Origin: an uncultured Myxococcales bacterium
Lineage (GTDB): Bacteria; Myxococcota_A; UBA9042
Length of the DNA: 60,738 nucleotides
Assembly (NCBI GenBank): GCA_903896545.1
Contig: CAITYF010000021.1
Location: forward strand, 1-60,738
Direction: 5' to 3'
Position 1 is the first letter of the stretch. Each line of letters opens with the position of its first letter. The translations under genes were made by a program, and so were the position numbers. This document shows positions 1-8,892 of this stretch, piece by piece. The notes under the pieces are model-generated. The model saw nothing but the letters and a program-made list of their open reading frames with translations. It had not been told where the DNA came from and searched no databases.

Positions 1-308
1 CAAGGAGATGCCCCGCTTGCACGACAATTCGCCCTGATCGGCATACCAGGGGCGAGCTGCGTCCGAGTGACGGCGATTTTCCGGGAGCGGGCGGACGCGC
101 GGGCGTGGAGGCGTGGCGCGGGGGAGAATCGATCAGGTCTGAAGGCGAGCACGCGATCGCTTGACGCGTCTGGACGGCGCGCTCACACTGACAAGGAACC
201 ACGTCTGCAGCCGCAGTTCGCGCCCGCTGCACAACGTTGGGGGAGGTCGCATGGAGCGGCATTCAGCACTGGTCTTGCCGTTACACGTGGGAATCGCATC
301 GATTCCTG
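1..308. other. Upstream region without a supported gene
   Basis: No convincing coding region is seen. An ATG at 251 has a good GGGGAGG ribosome-binding site, but its frame gives only about 30 unremarkable residues before a stop inside the next gene. This stretch probably carries the promoter and leader of the redox operon that starts near 309. Confidence 0.4.
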
Positions 309-839
309 ATGTTGGCCGAGCTCGCCATGTCGCCCGCGCTTGAGCATTTTGACCTCAAGAACCCGCCGCTTGGTGATGCTGCGGCCCAAGCTGACGTTGT
401 CGATGCGATTCTGAACGGTCCAGAAACCGAGCTGGTGCCGCTGCTACAGGCGATCCAGTCGGCCTTCGGATTTCTGCCACGCGACGTGCTGGAGCGTCTG
501 GCGCTGTCGACGCACATTCCACTGGCGCGCATCTACGGCGTCGCCACTTTCTACGCCGGCTTCTTCTTCACACCGCGCGGTCGGCACATCATCCGCGTCT
601 GTCACGGCACAGCGTGTCACGTCCGCGGATCACCGCGCATCACCGACGAATTGTCGCGCACGCTCGGCGTGGCATCGGGTGAAACGACAGAGGATCACGC
701 GTTCACGCTCGAGCGCGTGGCGTGCGTGGGATGCTGCAGCCTCGCGCCGGTGATGGTCGTGGATCGACGGACGCACGGGCGGCTGGATGCCAAGACGGCA
801 GTCAAGATCGTCGCGCGTGCAGCGGAGGACGGCCGATGA
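309..839 (+). CDS. NuoE/HydC-like [2Fe-2S] thioredoxin-fold subunit of an NADH-linked flavoprotein complex
   Basis: A protein of about 176 residues belonging to the 24-kDa (NuoE/HoxE/HydC) family. This small subunit holds a [2Fe-2S] cluster beside the NADH-oxidising flavoprotein. The family ligand pattern is visible as RVCHGTACHVRG (C-x4-C) followed about 40 residues later by CVGCCSLAP (the C-x3-C pair). The helical N-terminal domain contains the family-like stretch FGFLPRDVLERLA. The start is uncertain: ATG 309 and ATG 327 are both possible and neither has a strong ribosome-binding site. The stop overlaps the next start by 4 bases (ATGA), so it is translationally coupled to the NuoF-like gene. 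Function as an electron-transfer subunit follows from family knowledge. Confidence 0.85.
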   Translation: MLAELAMSPALEHFDLKNPPLGDAAAQADVVDAILNGPETELVPLLQAIQSAFGFLPRDVLERLALSTHIPLARIYGVATFYAGFFFTPRGRHIIRVCHGTACHVRGSPRITDELSRTLGVASGETTEDHAFTLERVACVGCCSLAPVMVVDRRTHGRLDAKTAVKIVARAAEDGR

Positions 840-2608
840 ACCGCGTCATCGTCGGCATGGGCAGCTGTGGCTTGGCCGCGGGCGCGCGCGAGGTTTTTGA
901 CGCGTTCGCCGCCGAGGCCACGCGCCGCGGAATCGACGTGGAAGTCGGCATCACGGGGTGCTTGGGGCTCTGCTACCGCGAAGTGCTCGTGACGCTGGAA
1001 TCGGAGACGATGGGCGCCGCGCTGTATGGCAACGTGCAGCCTGAAGACGCCGAGCACCTGCTTCAAGCGCACTTTGTCGCGCACAAGGTCATCCCGGCGC
1101 TGCTGGTCGGCCAGAACGGCGCATGGGGGCAGGACGCGAAGTTTTTCCAGCCCCAGCAGCGGATCGCGTTGCGCAATTGCGGGCATGTGGATCCGGAGTC
1201 GCTGGACGATTTTCTCAGCCGCGGCGGTTACGTGGGCCTGACACGCGCGCTGCGCGAACTCACGCCTGACGGTGTAGTCGAGGTGATGAAGGCAACCGGA
1301 CTGCGCGGACGCGGCGGCGCGGGCTTTCCCACGGGCCGCAAATGGGAGCTCGCTCGCGCCTCGGCTGGGCCCGCCAAAGTCGTTATTTGCAACGCGGACG
1401 AAGGCGATCCCGGCGCGTTCATGGATCGCAACTTGATTGAAGGCGATCCATTCGCCGTGCTGGAAGGACTGACCATCGCGGCGCGGGCGATCGGCGCGCA
1501 GCAGGGTTACGTCTACGTGCGCGACGAGTACCCACTGGCAGTCCAACGTTTGGACAAGGCGATCGCGACAGCGCGGACACGCGGCTATCTGGGGCGCGGC
1601 ATCCTCGGCGCGGGCTTCGACTTCGACGTCGTGACCAAACGCGGCGCCGGCGCGTTCGTGTGCGGTGAAGAAACGGCGATGATCGCTTCGTTGGAGGGAG
1701 AACGCGGCACGCCGCGGCGTCGACCGCCGTATCCCGTGGAGCAAGGCCTGCACGGTCGGCCCACGTCGATTAACAACGTCGAAACGCTCGCTTCTGTGCC
1801 GTGGATTCTGGCCAATGGCGCGGACGCCTACGCCGCGCTGGGCACTGGACGCAGCCGCGGCACCAAGGTCTTCTCGTTGACCGGCGACGTCCGCCGCACC
1901 GGCTTGGTTGAAATCCCGATGGGCGTGACCATCGGCACCATCGTGGAAGAGATGGGCGGCGGCAGTCCCAGCGGGCGGCCACTGAAGGCCGTGCAAATCG
2001 GCGGTCCGTCGGGCGGTTGCTTGCCACGCGCGCTTTTTGCGACACCGGTCGACTACGAGTCGCTCCAGCAAACTGGCGCCATCATGGGCTCGGGCGGGCT
2101 CGTGGCGATGGACGATTCCTCGTGCATGGTCGACGTCGCGCGGTATTTTCTCTCGTTTACGCAAGAAGAATCCTGCGGCAAGTGCACATTCTGTCGGATC
2201 GGCACCAAGCGCATGCTGGAGATCCTGACAAGACTTTGCGAGGGCAACGGGCGCGCGGGCGATCTGGAGCTGCTGGAGGAACTGAGCCATCGCGTGGGCA
2301 CGCACTCGCTGTGTGGTCTTGGCCGGTCGGCTCCCAACCCTGTTCTGACGACGCTGCGTTATTTCCGTGAAGAATATGAAGGGCACCTCTACGAGCACAG
2401 GTGCCCCGCGAAGAAATGCCGCGCGCTCATCGAATACACGATCGACCCGTTTGTCTGCGATCGGTGTACGCTGTGCTACGACCAGTGCGCGGCACGGGCG
2501 ATCCTCGGCACGCCGCTGCTTGAACCGATGGCCATTGATCCAGACGTATGCCTCCGCTGTGGCGGCTGTCTGGAGGTGTGCCGCTTCCACGCCGTGACGG
2601 TGGCGTGA
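836..2608 (+). CDS. NuoF/HydB-like NADH-binding flavoprotein with extra ferredoxin domains
   Basis: A 590-residue protein of the 51-kDa (NuoF/HydB/HndC) family: it binds NAD(H) and FMN and passes electrons to iron-sulfur clusters. Residues 1-100 are a thioredoxin-like [2Fe-2S] domain with GSCG and GCLGLC. The core shows the Gly-rich FMN/NADH motif RGRGGAGFPTGRKW, the CNADEGDPGAF motif and CGEETA. The N3-type [4Fe-4S] motif ESCGKCTFCR lies near residue 443. The C-terminus adds two [4Fe-4S] ferredoxin motifs (CDRCTLCYDQC and CLRCGGCLEVC). This architecture is the one used by bifurcating hydrogenases and formate dehydrogenases rather than by respiratory complex I. The start overlaps the NuoE-like stop by 4 bases, and the stop is followed 17 bases later by the next gene. 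Confidence 0.92.
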   Translation: MNRVIVGMGSCGLAAGAREVFDAFAAEATRRGIDVEVGITGCLGLCYREVLVTLESETMGAALYGNVQPEDAEHLLQAHFVAHKVIPALLVGQNGAWGQDAKFFQPQQRIALRNCGHVDPESLDDFLSRGGYVGLTRALRELTPDGVVEVMKATGLRGRGGAGFPTGRKWELARASAGPAKVVICNADEGDPGAFMDRNLIEGDPFAVLEGLTIAARAIGAQQGYVYVRDEYPLAVQRLDKAIATARTRGYLGRGILGAGFDFDVVTKRGAGAFVCGEETAMIASLEGERGTPRRRPPYPVEQGLHGRPTSINNVETLASVPWILANGADAYAALGTGRSRGTKVFSLTGDVRRTGLVEIPMGVTIGTIVEEMGGGSPSGRPLKAVQIGGPSGGCLPRALFATPVDYESLQQTGAIMGSGGLVAMDDSSCMVDVARYFLSFTQEESCGKCTFCRIGTKRMLEILTRLCEGNGRAGDLELLEELSHRVGTHSLCGLGRSAPNPVLTTLRYFREEYEGHLYEHRCPAKKCRALIEYTIDPFVCDRCTLCYDQCAARAILGTPLLEPMAIDPDVCLRCGGCLEVCRFHAVTVA

Positions 2609-2625
2609 TGGGAGGGAAATCGCCA

Positions 2626-4713
2626 ATGACGCACGCCCCGCCCGTTACGCTTCAGGTCAATGGAACGCCACACGTCGCGCAAGCCGGGGCCACGCTGCTG
2701 GACGTCGCGCGCGCGGCGGGAATCACGATCCCGACGCTGTGCCACGACCCGCGCATCCCGCCGGAGTCGTCATGTTGGGTGTGCGTCGTGGAAGTACAGC
2801 AGGGCGAGGCGTGGCGCATCGAACCGGCGTGTTCGACCGCCGTAGCGCCCGGCATGGTTGTCCGCACAGAATCCGAGGAAATCACCCATTCGCGGCGGTG
2901 GGCGCTGGAGTTGCTGCTTTCCGACCACTACGCCGACTGCATCGCACCGTGCGCGCTCGCCTGCCCCGCAGGTGTTGAAATCCCGGCGTACGTAGCGGCC
3001 GTGGCGAAAGGCGAATTTGCGCGCGCGATCGACATTATCCGAACGGCCAATCCACTGCCGTCGATCTGCGGTCGTGTGTGTCCGCACCCGTGCGAGGCGG
3101 CATGTCATCGCCTTTCCGTGGATTCGGCGGTCGCGATCAACAACCTGAAGCGTCTGGCGACGGATCAGGTGCTCCAGACGGATGGGCTGCCAGTGGTCGA
3201 ACCGGGCGCTGACACGGGACGGCGCGTGGCGATCGTCGGCGCAGGTCCGGCGGGACTGAGCGCCGCGTGGTTTCTGCGGCGTGCGGGTCACGCGGTGACG
3301 ATGCTGGACGCGGGCGAGTTGCCAGGCGGAATGCTGCGCTACGGCATCCCGGCCTACCGCCTGCCGCGCGCGGTTCTGGATGCGGACATCGCCGCCGTCA
3401 AAAGCATGGGCGTGACGATGCTTTCCGGCCAGCGTTTGGGCACCGATTTCTCTCTGGACAGCCTGCGCGCGGACGGTTTTCACGCGGTTTTCTTGGCGCT
3501 GGGTGCGTGGAAGAGCCAACTGCTCCGCATTCCGGGTGAAGACGCCGACGGCGTGATCGGCGGAGTCCCGTTTCTGGCGGGCGTGAGTCGCGGTGAGATT
3601 GCCCAGGTGAGCGGTCACGTGGCGGTAGTCGGCGGCGGCAATGCTGCAATCGACGCGGCGCGGACGGCCATGCGTGCCGGCGCCCGCAAAGTGACCATTC
3701 TCTATCGGCGCGATCGCGCTCAGATGCCGGCGTTTTCCCACGAAGTGGCGGCAGCCGAATCGGAGGGCATCGAGCTCTTTTGCATGGTCGCACCCTTGGC
3801 GGTGGAAGCCGAGAACGGCCGCGTGCGCGCAGTGCGGTTGCAGCGCATGGCGCCGGGTGCAGCAGATGCTTCCGGACGGCCGCGACCTGTGCCAGTACCG
3901 GGCTCCGAGTTTTCGCTGCCCGTCGATCTGCTGATTCGCGGCTTGGGAGAAGAGCCCGACCCGCCTGCTTCGGAACCGGCACTGGCAGACCACGTGCGCG
4001 GCTCGGAAAGCGTCGTGGAGGTGGCCGAAGGCGTCTTTGCTGGCGGCGATTTTGCCACCGGGCCAACCACCGCTGTTGCGGCGATTGCCGCGGGGCGCCG
4101 CGCTGCACAGTCGATCGACGCGTGGCTGCGCACGGGGGAAGTGCCGCCGATTCAAGCACCAGTGGTCAGCCGGAAGGCCGCGTTGGCGGAAGTCCAACCT
4201 GCAGAACACGCGCACATCGCTCATCAAGTCCGCGCGCCCATGCCGCAACGTGAACCGCACGCGTGCGCCCACGATTTTGCCGAAGTTGAGGCAGGCTACG
4301 CGCCCGAAACCGGCCGCAAGGAAGCCGGTCGGTGCATGCAATGCGGCTGCAACACGTACGACAACTGCACCTTGCGCGGTCTGATGCAAGACTACGGCAT
4401 CGCGCCGTCCCGTATGCGCGGCGCCGTCCACCGCTACCCGGTCGTCACGCTGCGACCCGGCATTCGCTTGGACATGAACAAGTGCATCCGCTGCGGCCGT
4501 TGCGTGCGCATCTGCAGGGACGTGGTCGGCGCCGAAGCGCTCTCGTTTATCCAACGGGGCTTTGACACGCGTATCTTCTTTGCTGCCGATTCCGGAACAG
4601 CGTGCCGCGAACGCTGTGACACTTGCGCCGCGGATCAAGCGCTCTGTGTCGACACCTGTCCGACCGGAGCGCTCGCGCTCGAGCCGATTTCAACAGTCGA
4701 CGGGGGGCACTGA
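2626..4713 (+). CDS. Fusion of [2Fe-2S] ferredoxin, GltD-like FAD/NAD(P) oxidoreductase and C-terminal [4Fe-4S] domains
   Basis: A 695-residue fusion. Residues 1-85 resemble the NuoG/HydA N-terminal ferredoxin (CHDP, SCWVC, ACST). Residues about 100-170 carry the two Cys clusters of glutamate-synthase small subunits (CIAPCALACPAG, CGRVCPHPCEAACHR). A FAD Rossmann motif (VAIVGAGPAGLSAA) and an NAD(P) Rossmann motif (VAVVGGGNAAIDAAR) follow. The C-terminus returns to NuoG/HydA-type clusters (CIRCGRCVRICRDVVG, CDTCAADQALCVDTCPTGAL). The domain thus looks like GltD inserted between NuoG-type ends. ATG 2626 is preferred because it follows GGAGGG by nine bases; ATG 2608 overlaps the previous stop. 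No hydrogenase, formate dehydrogenase or complex I membrane gene is adjacent. The electron acceptor is unknown: ferredoxin or NADP is the likely partner. Confidence 0.88.
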   Translation: MTHAPPVTLQVNGTPHVAQAGATLLDVARAAGITIPTLCHDPRIPPESSCWVCVVEVQQGEAWRIEPACSTAVAPGMVVRTESEEITHSRRWALELLLSDHYADCIAPCALACPAGVEIPAYVAAVAKGEFARAIDIIRTANPLPSICGRVCPHPCEAACHRLSVDSAVAINNLKRLATDQVLQTDGLPVVEPGADTGRRVAIVGAGPAGLSAAWFLRRAGHAVTMLDAGELPGGMLRYGIPAYRLPRAVLDADIAAVKSMGVTMLSGQRLGTDFSLDSLRADGFHAVFLALGAWKSQLLRIPGEDADGVIGGVPFLAGVSRGEIAQVSGHVAVVGGGNAAIDAARTAMRAGARKVTILYRRDRAQMPAFSHEVAAAESEGIELFCMVAPLAVEAENGRVRAVRLQRMAPGAADASGRPRPVPVPGSEFSLPVDLLIRGLGEEPDPPASEPALADHVRGSESVVEVAEGVFAGGDFATGPTTAVAAIAAGRRAAQSIDAWLRTGEVPPIQAPVVSRKAALAEVQPAEHAHIAHQVRAPMPQREPHACAHDFAEVEAGYAPETGRKEAGRCMQCGCNTYDNCTLRGLMQDYGIAPSRMRGAVHRYPVVTLRPGIRLDMNKCIRCGRCVRICRDVVGAEALSFIQRGFDTRIFFAADSGTACRERCDTCAADQALCVDTCPTGALALEPISTVDGGH

Positions 4714-5186
4714 TGGCCCACCTCATCACCGATCGCTGCGATGGCTGCAGCGCGTGCGTCCGCCAATGCCCGACGCAGGCGATCGTCGGCACGTTCAAGG
4801 TACGGTACCAAGTCGAGCCCGACCTCTGCATCGACTGCAGTGTCTGCGGCAACGTGTGTGCGCGTGGCGCGGTGCACGATCAACACGGTGATCCGGTGCC
4901 GCATGTCGCACGCCCGGACCGCTTGCGCCCCGTCGTCGACACAACCGTTTGCAACGGCTGCGCGTTGTGCTTGGACATCTGCCCGGTTGCCTGCCGCAGC
5001 GTGACCGGCAGGAAGTTCTTTGGGATTTCCTATCTCACGCACTCCCTCCGCTGCACATCGTGTGGCGAATGCGCGACCATCTGCATCAAGCACGCGATCA
5101 CGATGGAGAAGTTTGATCTGCGCAGCTACAACCCAGACACCGAGCGCGAGCGGCTGGACGAAGTGTTGGCCGCTGAGGAAACGTAA
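4713..5186 (+). CDS. Polyferredoxin with four [4Fe-4S] motifs
   Basis: A 157-residue ferredoxin-like protein with four CxxCxxC...C clusters: CDGCSACVRQC, CIDCSVCGNVC, CNGCALCLDIC and CTSCGECATIC. The start overlaps the previous stop (TGATG), so it is the last gene of the operon and probably forms part of, or the electron outlet for, the NuoEF-GltD-type complex. The final 25 residues are charged and carry no cluster. The role as soluble electron carrier or complex subunit is inferred from context. Confidence 0.88.
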   Translation: MAHLITDRCDGCSACVRQCPTQAIVGTFKVRYQVEPDLCIDCSVCGNVCARGAVHDQHGDPVPHVARPDRLRPVVDTTVCNGCALCLDICPVACRSVTGRKFFGISYLTHSLRCTSCGECATICIKHAITMEKFDLRSYNPDTERERLDEVLAAEET

Positions 5187-5261
5187 CGCGTCGGCCTTTC
5201 AGCACAGCGGTCGAGCAGCGTCCTATCTTGAGCGCACCGCACGGACGGCAGGGAGACGACC

Positions 5262-5639
5262 ATGACAACGCAGGAGACGCCTGACCCGAAGTATGCGAGC
5301 CACTACAGTGACGCCTCGTTTTGGCGCAAAGTGCGCGGCGTGCTGAAGACGGCGGGGCGAGAGGTGCTGGAAAAGGCGCTGTGGCTGTACTTTGCGATGC
5401 AGCGTCCTGAGACGCCAATGTGGGCCAAAGCGACCATCGCGGCGGCGCTGGGCTACTTCATTTTGCCGTTTGACCTGGTGCCGGACGTCGTGCCGCTTCT
5501 GGGCTACACGGACGACGCCAGCGTGCTGGCGGGCGCACTGGTGACCGTGGCGGCGTACGTCGATGGCGGCGTGAAAGAGGCGGCGGCGACGAAGTTGCGC
5601 GATTGGGGGATGAATGAGCGGCTTCGTTCTAAACGGTGA
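5262..5639 (+). CDS. DUF1232 (YkvA-like) small membrane-associated protein
   Basis: A 125-residue protein with the DUF1232 signature: a hydrophobic segment around residues 55-90 reading YFILPFDLVPDVVPLLGYTDDASVL, with the conserved DLVPD...G..DD pattern. The family has no firm biochemical role and is thought to be membrane-associated. Start is ATG with a GGGAG site. The TGA stop (5637-5639) is also the first three bases of a 133-bp dispersed repeat, so the repeat abuts or even supplies the end of the gene. Confidence 0.85.
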   Translation: MTTQETPDPKYASHYSDASFWRKVRGVLKTAGREVLEKALWLYFAMQRPETPMWAKATIAAALGYFILPFDLVPDVVPLLGYTDDASVLAGALVTVAAYVDGGVKEAAATKLRDWGMNERLRSKR

Positions 5640-5769
5640 CCGAATTCCAACGTCCCAGCCCTCGGCACCGCGGCGTGCCACCGGAGGTGCACGCTTCGCG
5701 GTCCCAGTCCGAAATGCGACAGGTCACACCCTGTTCAGTTTGGTAGTCGAATGAGGTCAGGATCTGTAG
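5637..5769. repeat. 133-bp dispersed repeat, copy A
   Basis: This segment aligns end to end, without gaps in length, with 9071-9203. Both begin TGACCGAATTCCAACGTC and end in TCAGGAT-TGTAG. Differences are scattered substitutions, so it is a diverged, not a recent, duplication. An internal hairpin GCGTG-C-CACC-GGA-GGTG-CACGC lies near 5675-5696. It sits between the convergent ends of the DUF1232 gene and the lipoprotein at 5791. The element type (REP/MITE-like) is not identified. Confidence 0.75.
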
Positions 5770-5790
5770 CGGCTTCGTCAGCTTGAGCCC

Positions 5791-6534
5791 TCACGTGGGA
5801 TCGGGCACGCACCGCGGCGGCGGCTGCGCGTGACCTCCGAACAGCAAGCCGATGCTGACTTGACCACTCACGCCAGACATCCACAGGTCGCTGCCGAAGC
5901 CCTGAACGGTCCCCAGCAAAAGCTTGCCGATGCCCACTTCCGGCGCGATGGAGAAGTTGCTCGTGAGCGGCCAAATGAAGCCAACGGTCGTCGCCATCGT
6001 CAACAGGTTCGCTGCCTTGCCGTCGACGGAACTGCTCGCTGAGAGTACGTCGATGAGCTTCGGTGCCACGACCAGCTGTTTGCCGCCGCCAAGATTCCAG
6101 CCCAGCAGCACCGGAAGTGTGGCGGACGCGATGTGCAGCGGCGAACTGTCCGCCTCACCACCTGGCACGTAGATGTAAGACACACCCGGTTGCAGACCGA
6201 TATCGAAGCCGCGTTCGCGGTCCTCCGAACGCCGCAGCGCGATGCGCGTGTCCAGTGCATACCCAGGCAGCGGAAGCCAGACGCGCGCGCCAATATCGAC
6301 GTTCTTGCTCACGCCGTAGCGGCCACCCAGCTCGACCTGAGGTCCGGTATAAGGCTTGCCTGAAAGCGCAACGCGAACGACCGACGGCGCAACGACGACC
6401 TGCGACGTTCCCGGATCAATCGGCAATGCAGTTCCGAGGGTCGCAATGCTGCATCCGCCCAAGCCGAAGACGAGTAGGACGAGCGAGGCATACAGCCGCC
6501 AGTCGCGTTCGCGGATCCCATTGAATACGCCCAT
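5791..6534 (-). CDS. Lipoprotein with predicted outer-membrane beta-barrel-like body, unknown function
   Basis: A 247-residue protein starting at ATG 6534 with a GGGAGGG ribosome-binding site. The N-terminus is a signal peptide ending in a lipobox-like LGGC at about residue 28. The body has alternating strands with aromatic ends (YGVSKNVDIGARVWLPLPG, FDIGLQPGVSYIYVPGG, FSIAPEVGIGKLL), typical of small outer-membrane beta-structures. No family is recognised. It is last in a three-gene minus-strand operon with the papain-like amidase (18 bp gap) and the rhodanese-thioredoxin lipoprotein. Confidence 0.7.
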   Translation of the reverse strand: MGVFNGIRERDWRLYASLVLLVFGLGGCSIATLGTALPIDPGTSQVVVAPSVVRVALSGKPYTGPQVELGGRYGVSKNVDIGARVWLPLPGYALDTRIALRRSEDRERGFDIGLQPGVSYIYVPGGEADSSPLHIASATLPVLLGWNLGGGKQLVVAPKLIDVLSASSSVDGKAANLLTMATTVGFIWPLTSNFSIAPEVGIGKLLLGTVQGFGSDLWMSGVSGQVSIGLLFGGHAQPPPRCVPDPT

Positions 6535-6552
6535 TCTCGCCCTCCAGCCCGC

Positions 6553-8088
6553 CTACAACTGCGACAGGTCCCACTTTGCTCGGTGCCACGACGCGCGCAG
6601 ATCCGCCTCGGTCGCCACAACGGCTGAAGCGGTCGCTTCACGTCCGTCCAGAAACGCCACGAACGTCAGCTGCTGCTCGGGCTTGCCCAATTGTTCGTCG
6701 AACATCCGCACGATGTCGTTGGGCGGCAGCGTCAGTCGTCCCATCACAGTGGTGAGGGGTAGCGTGATGCCCTTGCGTGTGCCGGCATCGGGCCGGTAGC
6801 TCACGTAGACCACTTCGCTGCACACGAGTACGGATTCAGTCAGAAAATCGAAGTCGAAATCGTAGGGCTTGCCGATCTGCTGGAACGCCTTGGCGATGGC
6901 CTCCGCCTTTTCGACCGCCGTCAGCGTTGGCCGCATGGCGCCGAGGTAATCCGCTTGCGTCGCTTCCGTCATGCTGGAGAACAGCACGCCTTCAGAAATC
7001 GCCTCCAGAATGCGGTGCGGTTCGCCGTCCTCCGCCTGCGCGCCGTACCGCGACCACACGTCGGGCACGTTCTTCTTCAGCCAACCAGTTAGACCGTCTG
7101 CACCGTACAGCGCAACGACGTCGGGATCACCATCCAAGGCCACATGCAGCTCTTCGGGGGTGCCCACGTACAACTCTGCGTGTGGCCAAAAACCCGGTAG
7201 GCCCAGATTCGAGAGATACCAATTGCGCCGCTCAACAAGCACGTCGCCGGGCTGCAGTTGGGTCTGGAGCCAAGTCACCTGTTCCGCTGAGATGAGACTC
7301 TTGCCCTTGCCGCGCAGCCGCGTGTCACCCAGCCACTCGGCAATGTTGGTCACGAGGGCGGACGCCAGCGCGTTGAGCTGTTGATCGGTCGCCGCAGTAA
7401 TCGCCGTAGCGACAAGACGCGGCGCATTCTTTTGGTACGACGCGTCGACGCTCGCAGAGAATGCCAGACTCTGCTCAGCCAGCTCCAAAAACCCAGCATC
7501 CGTCACCAAGTTTTTGTCACGCAGCGCCTGCAAGCGCCGAGCCAGGGCGTCGGTGCCCAGCTGGAGCGTGAGGATAGTCTGGGGCAGCGCCATGCGCCGC
7601 AGGATCGCATCGTACTCGCCCGGCCCCACGCCGTAGTCCGCGGACGTCTCGTTCATCGCAGCGCGGAGGGGCTCCGAGCGCCCCAATTGGTCGATGATGA
7701 GGAGGTCGCTCTGCACCTGCGCCGCGAGCGCAACGAGCCCGGTGACCAGCGCGCGCGTCCCATCCTCCGCGTCGCCAGCGCGTTGCCAGCCGTTGAGGAA
7801 ACGCCGTTGGTAGGAAATCAGCGCGCGTTCGTGGTCCAAGTGCGGCGCCCAAAACGACAGCAGCAGTGCGCGATCGACCGTCGAGAGCGCAGTATCGTGG
7901 TAAGTCGTCGCGAGAACGGCATTCGCGGAAACGAGCTGATTGACGACTTGCACATCCTTGATAAGCCGCGACAAGGCCTGCGCGTCTGCCGGCGTGGGCA
8001 CGTGGGCGGCTTCGCTCTGGCACGCCATGAACAGCGCCGTGAACAGCAGCGGGAGGAGATGGCGGCCGCGCTCAACGAGTGCCTGCAT
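6553..8088 (-). CDS. Lipoprotein with a C-terminal YiiX/C92-type permuted papain-like amidase domain
   Basis: A 511-residue protein. It has a signal peptide with lipobox LFMAC at about residue 23, a helical region to about residue 270, then a permuted papain fold of the YiiX/YaeF type: PGDVLVER opens the domain, HAELYVG supplies the candidate His, and VLVCSEVVYVSY carries the candidate catalytic Cys in the family CSE motif. Members of this fold cleave or transfer amide or ester bonds; the substrate here is unknown, with cell-wall peptide or lipid being the usual guess. ATG 8088 follows a GAGGTAGG site. It is co-oriented with, and 24 bp from, the upstream rhodanese-thioredoxin gene. Confidence 0.75.
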   Translation of the reverse strand: MQALVERGRHLLPLLFTALFMACQSEAAHVPTPADAQALSRLIKDVQVVNQLVSANAVLATTYHDTALSTVDRALLLSFWAPHLDHERALISYQRRFLNGWQRAGDAEDGTRALVTGLVALAAQVQSDLLIIDQLGRSEPLRAAMNETSADYGVGPGEYDAILRRMALPQTILTLQLGTDALARRLQALRDKNLVTDAGFLELAEQSLAFSASVDASYQKNAPRLVATAITAATDQQLNALASALVTNIAEWLGDTRLRGKGKSLISAEQVTWLQTQLQPGDVLVERRNWYLSNLGLPGFWPHAELYVGTPEELHVALDGDPDVVALYGADGLTGWLKKNVPDVWSRYGAQAEDGEPHRILEAISEGVLFSSMTEATQADYLGAMRPTLTAVEKAEAIAKAFQQIGKPYDFDFDFLTESVLVCSEVVYVSYRPDAGTRKGITLPLTTVMGRLTLPPNDIVRMFDEQLGKPEQQLTFVAFLDGREATASAVVATEADLRASWHRAKWDLSQL

Positions 8089-8112
8089 GAGTCCTACCTC
8101 CCGCTCCGGCGC

Positions 8113-8892
8113 TTACGGACGCGCCAACTCTGTCTCCAAAACGTCCTTGGCGAGCTCGCCGGACTTGCGCCAGCGCTCCTTGCCGTCCACGTATAGCACA
8201 AACACAGGCACACCCTGAATCTTCTCGCGCTGTGCGAGCGCCTCACTTTGCTCGACGTCCACCTGCAGCAGTTTGGCCTTTCCGGTCCACGCCTGCGCGA
8301 GCGCGTCCATCACCGGCGCCATCTTGCGGCAAGGCGTACACCACGGCGTGTGGTAGTCGACCAGGACGCGCTTCTCGGTTTTGAGCACCGCGTCGAGGGC
8401 GTCTGGGGTCATGGCGTTCACGCCGTTCGCCGCAATGGGCGTGGCCGAACGGTCAATCGGCAGGCCAGCACTCGCCCAAGCGCCAATGCCGCCGTCCAGA
8501 TTGTAGACTTCAGTGAAGCCCGTTTGCACGAGGACCGACGCGGCCGCCGCGCTGCGATGACCCGACGCGCAGTACACAAAGATCGCCTTATCCTTGGGCA
8601 TCAGCGCGATCTTCTGCGCAAAGCGCTCGTCGTTGATGTTGATCACCGTGGCGTCCGGCAAGTGGCCGCGCGCGACTTCACCCGGCGTTCGCACGTCCAG
8701 CACGATGCCGGCCTTCTCCGCCGCGAGTTTCTGGAACGTTTGGGCGTCGACCGTTGCCAACTTTGGTGCTGCTGCTGCCGTGTTTGTGGCCTGCGGCGAG
8801 GGAACCTGCGGCGTATTCTCGACGGGTTTGGTACAGGCAGACGTAACGGCAGAGACCGCAAACACAGAACAAATTTGGAAGAAACGCGACAC
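8113..8892 (-). CDS. Lipoprotein fusion of a rhodanese domain and a thioredoxin domain
   Basis: A 259-residue protein. The GTG start at 8892 is chosen because AAAGGAG lies five to six bases upstream and the next residues form a lipoprotein signal (lipobox VTSAC near residue 20). Residues about 50-150 are a rhodanese with VYCASGHRS as the active-site Cys loop. Residues about 165-255 are a thioredoxin with WCTPC in place of the usual WCGPC. A rhodanese-thioredoxin pair on the periplasmic side suggests handling of protein persulfides or disulfides; this is inference. First gene of the minus-strand operon 8892-5791. Confidence 0.85.
   Translation of the reverse strand: MSRFFQICSVFAVSAVTSACTKPVENTPQVPSPQATNTAAAAPKLATVDAQTFQKLAAEKAGIVLDVRTPGEVARGHLPDATVININDERFAQKIALMPKDKAIFVYCASGHRSAAAASVLVQTGFTEVYNLDGGIGAWASAGLPIDRSATPIAANGVNAMTPDALDAVLKTEKRVLVDYHTPWCTPCRKMAPVMDALAQAWTGKAKLLQVDVEQSEALAQREKIQGVPVFVLYVDGKERWRKSGELAKDVLETELARP

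Noticed and set aside
251..343. Short leader peptide with a good ribosome-binding site upstream of the NuoE-like gene
   Set aside because: About 30 residues with no composition signal; overlaps the real gene start, so support is too weak.
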